From positions 1 to 12,126 of the forward strand of contig CAIXUF010001488.1 of the NCBI GenBank assembly GCA_903922535.1: a stretch of DNA of 12,126 bases. Reading direction: 5' to 3'. The position numbers and the translations under genes were made by a program. The first letter of the stretch is position 1. Every line of letters begins with the position of its first letter. Positions 6,112-12,126 of the stretch are shown in pieces. The DNA is from Candidatus Hydrogenedentota bacterium (lineage in GTDB: Bacteria; Hydrogenedentota; Hydrogenedentia; Hydrogenedentiales; CAITNO01). The notes beneath the pieces were generated by a model, which saw only the letters and a program-made list of their open reading frames with translations, did no database searches and was not told where the DNA came from.

Positions 6112-8390
6112 CGGCAGGCCTGAAAACAAACCATGGTCCGACGGAAGCGTTCACCCGAGACCGGGAGGGTCATCTTCGCCATGCCGGCGGGGCGGCGCTC
6201 GCGGCGGTGGTTCTCCTGGCAATTGCATTGCGCTTGTACCGGTTGGGCGATCAGTCGCTGTGGTTTGACGACTTCTTGGTGTTCGGGCATCTTAACGCAC
6301 CCGACCTGCAGTCCTATCTGAGGCTGGTACGTGTGGAGTATCCTGAGCATGGTGCTGCGCCGCTTTACTATGTGATCCAGTACTGCTTCGCGAGATGGGT
6401 CGGGATGAATGCCGAAACGCTGCGTTTTTTTCCCGTGGCCTTGTCGGTGTCGGCAGTGCCTTTGCTCTATGGATTTGTCCGCTATCTTTGCGGCAAGAAG
6501 GCCGCGTTGCTGGCCGCGCTGTGCATGGCGCTGTCGCCCCAGCACATCTGGTATGCCCAAGAACTCCGCTCTTATGAGTTGGTCACGCCGCTGGTCATCA
6601 TCTCGGTCTGGACCTTTATGCGCGGCTATCGCGAGGGCCGGCCGGTCTGGTGGGCTGCCAATCTTATCGCCAACACCCTCTTGGTCAGTACACACCTGTT
6701 GACTGTCTTCCTGATACTGACGGAGGGTTTGTTTCTGCTGGCCTTTTCCCTCCGCGGTTTCCGACGCCTGGTACTGTGGAGTGCCGTCCAGTTGTTCTTT
6801 CTTGTCCCGTCGTCGGCAGCGGTGCTCTCCATGGCGTACTCCAACCACTATATCTTATTCCAAATGCTGCCGTTCTTGCGTTTGCTGATTAATGTATGGG
6901 GCGGAGACGTGGTGTTCTTCCACACCGACATTCTGCCGGCCTGGAAAACTCACGGTGCCGACTTTGCCACGTTTCCATCATTGATTCCCCTGTGCCCTTG
7001 GTTTGGCCTGGGACTTCTGGCGGTGTTCGCAGGGGCATCGGCCTGGGCGGTCATTTGCCTGATTCGCAGTCTGTGGCAGCGGAGGTGTTCAGCGAACCTG
7101 CCGCAAGCAAGCCGCTGCGACCCCGAGAACATGGCCTTCCTGCTTCTGTTGCTTCTCGTGCCCGGACTCTCAGTGGCGCTCACCTCCATATTGTTTCACG
7201 CGAACGTTAGCGCCTGCTATTCAATGTACAACCAGGTGGCTTTGTATGCAATCGTCGGTGCAGCCTTGATGGCGTTTCCCGGCCCATTGCTGCGGCGCGG
7301 CGCAGTTCTTGCGCTCCTGGTGCTCTACACGTTCCAGTTGCTTGTCTTTCTTCCCGAGGTGACGCGGGCAGACTGGAAAGGGGCCGCCGCTTACATCAGG
7401 AACAACGCTTTGTCCAAGGACGAGGTTGTTGATATCCAGCACTTCTACGTGGACAGGGAACTGGCGTTCTACCTGTCGCCGGACTGGCCCGTTCGCCTGG
7501 TGGGAACTTTTCAGGCTGCGTGCGACGACAGCGCCCGGATCCTGCAAACCGTCCCCGACACGCCTCCTGACAACGCCCCAAAGCGTGTGTGGATTGTTTT
7601 CCAGACGGTCTATCTGAGAATGATCACGGATGGAGGCTTCGATTGCGTGAGTGTGCTGGTGCAGGCGTTCCAGGAGCGCGGCCTCCGACCATCATTCAAG
7701 GAGTTTCCAGGACAAAATGACATCATTGTCTGCAGGGTCGAACGATGCGGGGTGGACGTGCGCGGTGTCGGGTTGCCGGTGGGGCAGATTGAGCCCATGC
7801 CGGTGGTGTTCGGCGGTGCCCTGCTGTGTCCGATAGACTACGATGCTGTGCTTGACGAATTGGGATTCCAAGGCTGCGATCAGGGCCGACGGCGCCGCTT
7901 GCTGGCGGAATTGCGCGAATCGGTGGACCACTGGCCTCTGGACGAACGGTTCTTCGTGAGTTCCCGGCTCAGTTGTATCTGGCCGGTTCTCGACTTGGCC
8001 GGCCGTGGACACTGCGAGCTTGCGGAGGCGCTGGCCCGGCACCTCATAGCCCAGCATCCGGACTTTGGACTGCTCCATATGGCCTTGGGCGCCGGTCTGT
8101 TGAAGGCGGGACAAATCCCGGCCGCTCAACAAGCCTTTGCCACGGCGGGGAAACGGCATCCGGACCTGGGTGTTGTCCTTGCCCCTTTCTTGAACGCTCT
8201 GGCCCGCAACAATGCCCCCGCTGACGCTCTTGATGAGGTCCGGCGCCTGGAGCAGAGCGGGTTCTGGTTCGCACCCGAATTATGTGCCGCATGCCGTCCC
8301 GACAGGCCTTCCGTCGGTCCCGTCTTCGACGTGCCGTCGGTGTGCCTCGTTGATGGGCCGGTCAACAAGAACAGGAGCATGCAACAGTAG
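6108..8390 (+). CDS. GT-C glycosyltransferase with C-terminal TPR-like domain (760 aa)
   Basis: This is a polytopic membrane protein of the PMT_2/GT39-like family. After about 20 polar residues and a first membrane helix comes LGDQSLWFDDF, where Asp54-Asp55 fill the place of the usual Asp-Glu pair. The family hallmarks AAPLYYVIQY, RFFPVALSVSAVPLLYGF and SPQHIWYAQELRSYEL (about 141-156) follow. Membrane segments continue to about residue 415. The rest is probably outside the cytoplasm: a soluble domain starting near DWKGAAAYIRNN (422) and, at about 630-690, paired helices resembling a tetratricopeptide repeat, which is unusual for this family and may serve partner or acceptor binding. It belongs to a different subfamily from the GT-C genes at 1-2586. 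Close relatives are the remnant at 4953-5365 and the partial gene at 10726-12126. A sugar transfer from a polyprenyl-phosphate donor is inferred; the substrate is unknown. Confidence 0.85.
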   Translation: MTAGLKTNHGPTEAFTRDREGHLRHAGGAALAAVVLLAIALRLYRLGDQSLWFDDFLVFGHLNAPDLQSYLRLVRVEYPEHGAAPLYYVIQYCFARWVGMNAETLRFFPVALSVSAVPLLYGFVRYLCGKKAALLAALCMALSPQHIWYAQELRSYELVTPLVIISVWTFMRGYREGRPVWWAANLIANTLLVSTHLLTVFLILTEGLFLLAFSLRGFRRLVLWSAVQLFFLVPSSAAVLSMAYSNHYILFQMLPFLRLLINVWGGDVVFFHTDILPAWKTHGADFATFPSLIPLCPWFGLGLLAVFAGASAWAVICLIRSLWQRRCSANLPQASRCDPENMAFLLLLLLVPGLSVALTSILFHANVSACYSMYNQVALYAIVGAALMAFPGPLLRRGAVLALLVLYTFQLLVFLPEVTRADWKGAAAYIRNNALSKDEVVDIQHFYVDRELAFYLSPDWPVRLVGTFQAACDDSARILQTVPDTPPDNAPKRVWIVFQTVYLRMITDGGFDCVSVLVQAFQERGLRPSFKEFPGQNDIIVCRVERCGVDVRGVGLPVGQIEPMPVVFGGALLCPIDYDAVLDELGFQGCDQGRRRRLLAELRESVDHWPLDERFFVSSRLSCIWPVLDLAGRGHCELAEALARHLIAQHPDFGLLHMALGAGLLKAGQIPAAQQAFATAGKRHPDLGVVLAPFLNALARNNAPADALDEVRRLEQSGFWFAPELCAACRPDRPSVGPVFDVPSVCLVDGPVNKNRSMQQ

Positions 8391-8438
8391 GAAATGGATT
8401 GCGGGATGCTGTGAACAAGCGGGCAAAGCGGGAAACGA

Positions 8439-9000
8439 TCATTCCGACGGGCAGGAGGGAGCGCACACAGGAATGCGAGGCCGACGCCCCCGATTCAAAA
8501 TGGAAGACCATTTCACAAGATCTATGCCATTCCGCGCATCCTCCTCCGCTGTTCTCTCATTGGGAAGCCCGATCAGATGGTCCGCAACGGTCCTGATGCC
8601 CGGCTCACGGCACCAGCGGAATGCCTGCCTGACCTGTGCGACCATGGCACCTTTGTTCAGGCGAACCAGTCCCTCATGAGAATCCGTTTCCACACACAAA
8701 GTTATAAGGCGCAACCCGGCGGATTTTGCGCGCCAGGGATTCATGCACTGCACCGTTCACGTGGCCGCGAAAATTCCGGACTATTTACAGATTTCGGCGT
8801 TTCGGTGCGGCGCAAGAATCGTCTACCCGTTTTGCGGCCGTATTGATCAAATCATCGCAGAAGTGAAACTCGCCGCATCCCGGCCGCGGCTTGTTTCAAG
8901 TCCATAATCAGCTCAAGATTCTTTGGCCGATACTTCTTGCAGGGAACATCACAACAAACACGCTCGCACGGACATCCCGGCTTGTCAGGGTCGTCGACAT
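8439..9000 (-). pseudogene. Decayed radical SAM gene remnant
   Basis: Reading leftwards on the minus strand, pieces of one radical SAM domain appear in order but in shifting frames. First comes GCPCERVCCDVPCKKYRPKN near 8974, the cluster-binding region. Next is EFHFCDDLINTAAKRV near 8870, then RNL followed by TAA at 8785-8787 and GHVNGAVHESLARKIRR. The last piece is ITLCVETDSHEGLVRLNKG to HLIGLPNERT at 8753-8550. In the cluster motif C-x3-C-x2-C the first and last Cys remain but the middle is Arg (CGT, one step from TGT). At least two frame changes, an in-frame stop and the missing N-terminal domain show the gene is dead. The VETDSHEGLVRLNKG stretch resembles the mainstream VESGSQEVLDRLNKG type, unlike the intact gene next door, so it is not a copy of that neighbour. 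Confidence 0.75.
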
Positions 9001-9014
9001 TCGCACTGTCGGCA

Positions 9015-9043
9015 TTGCGGCCGGGGTGGGGCTATGATATGCT
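9015..9043 (+). promoter_or_regulatory. Promoter of radical SAM gene
   Basis: TTGCGG (9015-9020), a 17-base spacer and TATGCT (9038-9043) preceded by TGA form an extended -10 promoter. Transcription would start near 9050, about 58 bases before the ATG at 9108. Confidence 0.55.
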
Positions 9044-9096
9044 TTGATTCACTGAAGTGCATTCGTGTCCTGCCGCGTTTGACAGGTTAACGGCAT

Positions 9097-9110
9097 AGGG
9101 GTTCGTGATG
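9097..9110 (+). promoter_or_regulatory. Ribosome binding site choosing ATG 9108
   Basis: AGGGG (9097-9101) is 6 bases before ATG 9108 but only 3 before the adjacent in-frame GTG 9105, so ATG is the better start. Confidence 0.6.
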
Positions 9111-10691
9111 CGGGTAGTACTGTACGATTTTGCAGCCGGCTCCCTGGGTGTCCAATACCTGAACGCCGCGCTTAATCAAGCCGGCCATGAGGCGCTTGTA
9201 TACTACGATATTTCGCTTTCCCGGGAATATGTGGCCCAGGCTTTGCCTCTTCGGGGTCTTTTCAGCATCGAAACGCATGTCGTTTGCCGCGAGATCATGG
9301 AACTCAGGCCTGATCTGGTCGGTGTGTCGATGAATTCCTACAGTTACGCTGAAAACTTGGGGCTGATAAAACGGCTGAAACAGGAATATCCCGGGGCTGT
9401 GGTGGTGTGCGGCGGCGTTCACGTTACGATGCTGCCGCACGTTGCCCTGGGCAACCCGGAGATCGACTTCATCGTGGTGGGCGAGGGAGAACTGGCGTTG
9501 GCGCGGTTGGCGGATGCCCTCTCGGAATTGTCGTTGGCCGAGGTCAAAGCGCTTTCGCCTGAGAAGCTCCCGGGGGTCTGGAATGTCTGCCAAGACACGG
9601 TTGTCGATCGCGGGGCGGCACCGCTGGTGACAGATCTGGACACCCTTCCCTTTCCCGAAAAATCGCAGTACGAACGGGTAAACGGCGCCTTCAACAGGGT
9701 GTACACAATCTCCGCCAGCCGGGGCTGCACGTATGGGTGCACCTACTGTAACAGCCCTTCCATCAAGGCGCTGTACCGCCAATGCGGGGAGGGCTTTCAC
9801 CGTGTTCGCAGTGTGGGCAACATAATCGCGGAACTCCGCGCTGCGGTTGAAAGGCATCGGCCCCGGTATATCGAGTTCGTCGACGACCTGTTCGGGGCGG
9901 ACCCCGAGTGGCTGCGTGAATTCAGCGGCGCGTACAAGAAGGAAATAGGGCTTCCCTACTGCATCCAGACAAGCCCGCTCCTCTTGAGCAGGGGGCCGAC
10001 CATCCAGTTGCTCGCCGAAAGCGGCTGCGCGGCGCTCGAGATAGGGTTTCAGAGCGCCAATGAAGAGGTCCGCAGGACAATCCTGAACCGGCATGAGAAG
10101 AATGCCAGGGTCCGCGAAGCCGTGGCCTCCGCGCGCGCCATGGGGATATTCGTCGTGCTGGATTTCATCGTTGACCTCCCCGGGGAAACCCCGGCGCACC
10201 TGGAGGAGATTTTGGAGTTTATTCGGCAGTCGCGCCCGGAACAGGCAAACATTTCTTTTCTGAAGTACTTCCCCGGAACGGCCATGCTCGCGAAGGCTTT
10301 GCAGGAAGGAAGGGTTTCACCCGCGGAACAACTGCGGATCGAACGCGGTGAAGGGTTCGGCAACTACCGCCTTCCGAAAGACCGGTGCCTGCAATATCGA
10401 GTCCTGCCCTTTCACGTCTTGTTCGCCCAACTTCTTCCGCCCGCGTTGTCCCGCCGGCTCAGCCGCGTGATCGTGCTGCCGGGTGTTCGCGCCGCCTTTG
10501 GCCTGATTGCCGGCCCCTGCGTATACCTGTTTCACCTCTGGATAGCCCTCTTTGATCGGCGTGCCTATTTCTTGCGCGGTCAGATCGCCAATGCCCTGTG
10601 TGCCATGAAGGAAGTTGTCCGGCACAAACTGCGGGGCGGCGGGCCGCCTGTCCTCCCCGCCGCATCCCCCAAGCCCCACGCCCACAATTAG
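9108..10691 (+). CDS. B12-binding-domain radical SAM protein (527 aa)
   Basis: Residues 1-140 resemble the cobalamin-binding fold of class B radical SAM enzymes: LRPDLVGVSMNSY near 67-79, CGGVHVTMLP at 101-110, then DFIVVGEGE. The DxHxxG cobalt-ligand motif is absent, as in many members. The radical SAM core starts at SRGCTYGCTYCNSP with Cys207, Cys211 and Cys214 binding the 4Fe-4S cluster; YIEFVDDLFGADPEW and ALEIGFQSANEEV follow as expected. The last about 100 residues are a subfamily-specific tail with hydrophobic stretches that may touch the membrane. Members of this class do methylations and C-C bond changes on lipids, sugars and other precursors; the substrate here is unknown. It has its own promoter, diverges from the dead radical SAM remnant and converges on the GT-C gene at 10726. 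Confidence 0.88.
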   Translation: MRVVLYDFAAGSLGVQYLNAALNQAGHEALVYYDISLSREYVAQALPLRGLFSIETHVVCREIMELRPDLVGVSMNSYSYAENLGLIKRLKQEYPGAVVVCGGVHVTMLPHVALGNPEIDFIVVGEGELALARLADALSELSLAEVKALSPEKLPGVWNVCQDTVVDRGAAPLVTDLDTLPFPEKSQYERVNGAFNRVYTISASRGCTYGCTYCNSPSIKALYRQCGEGFHRVRSVGNIIAELRAAVERHRPRYIEFVDDLFGADPEWLREFSGAYKKEIGLPYCIQTSPLLLSRGPTIQLLAESGCAALEIGFQSANEEVRRTILNRHEKNARVREAVASARAMGIFVVLDFIVDLPGETPAHLEEILEFIRQSRPEQANISFLKYFPGTAMLAKALQEGRVSPAEQLRIERGEGFGNYRLPKDRCLQYRVLPFHVLFAQLLPPALSRRLSRVIVLPGVRAAFGLIAGPCVYLFHLWIALFDRRAYFLRGQIANALCAMKEVVRHKLRGGGPPVLPAASPKPHAHN

Positions 10692-10706
10692 TATTTCGCC
10701 CACCGG

Positions 10707-10725
10707 CCCGCAGGCCTGATGCGGG
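10707..10725. terminator. Hairpin between convergent genes
   Basis: CCCGCA (10707-10712) pairs perfectly with TGCGGG (10720-10725) around a 7-base loop, filling much of the 34-base gap between two convergent stop codons. There is no T-run on either side, so it may be a weak two-way terminator or an RNA end protector. Confidence 0.35.
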
Positions 10726-12126
10726 TCAACTCAAAGCCGCGACCGCGCTTGGAAGCATCCCGGATCGGAGATAAAAGACAAACGGCAGGTATATGCCCTT
10801 GATTTCCAAATCCGCCAGCAGTGATTGCGCGCTCCGGGCCTTCACAGAGGATTCCGCCCCCGGATGATACAAAGCCCGCAAGAACGGCCCATACCGTTTG
10901 AAGTGGCCTATGGTGTCACAGGCCACGGCCCTGGCAAAGGCCTCGTCGCCGGCGCCGGGGTTTCCGCTTTCGTATTCGGCCACCGCGACGGCAAAGTGCC
11001 CGAAGGCATACCCAGTGTCCCGATGGACACTGTATCGCGCGGCCCGGACCGCCAGCGAATTCTGGTGCTCGTCACACAGGAGCAGGCCCAGAAAGGCATA
11101 GTAGAACTTGCTGCGCGGCCACTCGCAGTCCACGATCTTGCGGAGACTGTCGAGTGCCCTGCCATATTCGGGGCCGTCCGTCTCCGAGAACCCCATGTCC
11201 GCCAGCAGACCGGGGTAATCGGCAAAGGTGCCCTCCAGCCGGCAGGGGGCATTCGCATTGGCCGCCGCATGCGGGGCTCGCGCAATGCGGTAGACTTGGA
11301 TGCCGTTCATTCCCGGGAAATCAGTGCGCGTGTGGGCCAGGCCCCGCGAGGCAAGGCATGCCTCAAAGTCCGTCAGCGGCGGCATCGAATACACGAAGCG
11401 TTCCAGCACGGCCCAGACTGCGCCGGGGGGAGAGGGTCCGGACAGGGCTCGTTCACTCTTGTCGACCACCGATTGGAGTGTGTATGCCGGAACCACGATG
11501 GGATCAGGATCCGTCCTTTGAGACGGTAGCAGCCTGGCGTTGTACAGGTAGATCATCCGTGTTCCCATGTTGCCTTTGGCGAGCACGATGTCTCCCGGCG
11601 CCGCCTGTTCCCGTATCAACGCGATTGCGGACCGCCAGTCGGTTCGGGTGTCCGCCGGCAACGCCAGCGACAGTTGATACCCGTACAGGAGGATCAGGAC
11701 GGACGATAAAATCCTGCGAATCCACACCCGCTGAAAGCCGGCGACGACGCCCCCCAAAAGCACGTACAGCGCGAATGAACAGTAGCTTGTGTAGCGGGGC
11801 ATCAGCATGGGCCGAAACACCCATGACCCCAGAAAAAGCATCAGCGGAGGCAGGAACAACATGGTTAACAGAAAGAATTCCGGCCGTCCGGCGCAATCCG
11901 CAAAACGGAACGGGCGCCGCCATGACCGGCAAACGCGAACCAGCGCCCAAAGGGCGCACACCCCAAAGAACAGGGCAAGCGCGGCGTCAAACACACCATG
12001 CCACGAGACAAAGACCTGCCGGAAATGCGGCGGCAGGAACTGCCAGGTCTGACCTTGAAACGCAAACGGATCACTGGGCATCGCCGCATCATCGCCGACC
12101 AGGTCAAATACCAGGTCATGGAGCCG
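10726..12126 (-). CDS. GT-C glycosyltransferase with TPR-like tail, C-terminal part
   Basis: The frame is open from the right edge of the window to TGA at 10726-10728, 466 residues, so the N-terminal catalytic loop is missing from view; the ATG at 12081 is probably internal because the frame continues upstream. The visible part has several membrane helices, then YQLSLALPADTRTDWRSAIA, matching the junction FQLLVFLPEVTRADWKGAAA of the protein at 6108-8390. It ends with a domain where FADYPGLLADMGF matches PIDYDAVLDELGF of that paralogue, and TPR-like helices around AARYSVHRDTGYAFGHFAVA and GAGDEAFARAVACD. The two proteins are clear but diverged paralogues in opposite orientation, flanking the radical SAM gene. 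The function is inferred as sugar transfer at the outer membrane face. Confidence 0.8.
   Translation of the reverse strand, partial: RLHDLVFDLVGDDAAMPSDPFAFQGQTWQFLPPHFRQVFVSWHGVFDAALALFFGVCALWALVRVCRSWRRPFRFADCAGRPEFFLLTMLFLPPLMLFLGSWVFRPMLMPRYTSYCSFALYVLLGGVVAGFQRVWIRRILSSVLILLYGYQLSLALPADTRTDWRSAIALIREQAAPGDIVLAKGNMGTRMIYLYNARLLPSQRTDPDPIVVPAYTLQSVVDKSERALSGPSPPGAVWAVLERFVYSMPPLTDFEACLASRGLAHTRTDFPGMNGIQVYRIARAPHAAANANAPCRLEGTFADYPGLLADMGFSETDGPEYGRALDSLRKIVDCEWPRSKFYYAFLGLLLCDEHQNSLAVRAARYSVHRDTGYAFGHFAVAVAEYESGNPGAGDEAFARAVACDTIGHFKRYGPFLRALYHPGAESSVKARSAQSLLADLEIKGIYLPFVFYLRSGMLPSAVAALS

Larger units (their letters stand above)
5010..6460. repeat. Diverged inverted duplication (head to head)
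   Basis: The minus strand from 5643 down to about 5010 aligns with the plus strand from 5812 to about 6460, with a 168-base unmatched centre. The alignment begins at an ATGTG in both arms, covers about 300 leader bases and then the first about 115 codons of the GT-C gene. In a 103-base leader stretch I counted roughly two thirds identical bases; similarity rises in the membrane-protein part. The left arm is decayed, the right arm intact. Confidence 0.8.

Noticed and set aside
5817..6848. Long open frame on the minus strand opposite the GT-C gene (343 codons)
   Set aside because: It is antisense to clear GT-C motifs on the plus strand and shows no domain; GC-rich codon bias opens such frames.
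9087..10199. 370-codon minus-strand frame opposite the radical SAM gene
   Set aside because: It mirrors a well-supported radical SAM protein, has no recognised motif and is explained by codon bias on the other strand.

Overview
The window looks like part of a bacterial chromosome with fairly high GC, ATG and GTG starts, clear Shine-Dalgarno sites and sigma70-like promoters. The genes are large exported or membrane proteins with wide gaps holding decayed gene copies. The sulfatase-type protein with an export signal and a C-terminal LKAMGYLG tail, together with many GT-C membrane glycosyltransferases, suggests an environmental Gram-negative-type bacterium. A Hydrogenedentota, Planctomycetota or Lentisphaerota relative is my guess, and no taxonomic marker gene is present to test it.

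Layout. Positions 1-2586 (+) hold two tandem paralogous GT-C (PMT/ArnT-like) glycosyltransferases; the first is cut by the window edge. Positions 2645-4891 (-) encode an exported 748-residue sulfatase/alkaline-phosphatase-superfamily enzyme with Thr where sulfatases carry the Cys/Ser that becomes formylglycine. Positions 5010-6460 form a diverged inverted duplication. Its minus-strand arm is a truncated, frameshifted GT-C start. Its plus-strand arm is the leader and start of an intact 760-residue GT-C protein (6108-8390) that ends in a soluble domain with TPR-like helices. Each arm also carries a small ORF whose stop sits at the GT-C start. Positions 8439-9000 (-) are a decayed radical SAM gene. 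Positions 9108-10691 (+) encode an intact B12-binding-type radical SAM protein. Positions 10726-12126 (-) are the C-terminal part of another GT-C protein of the 6108-8390 type, running off the right edge.

Together the window has five GT-C genes or remnants in two subfamilies, one phospho/sulfo-transfer-type enzyme and one intact plus one dead radical SAM gene. The simplest reading is a variable cell-envelope glycan or glycolipid modification locus that grows by local duplication and inversion. GT-C proteins would move sugars from polyprenyl-phosphate donors on the outer face of the membrane, the sulfatase-like protein would act on the product outside the cytoplasm, and the radical SAM enzyme would alter a lipid or sugar precursor. 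That pathway is inference; substrates cannot be read from the sequence. No tRNA, rRNA, CRISPR array, insertion sequence or att site was seen.
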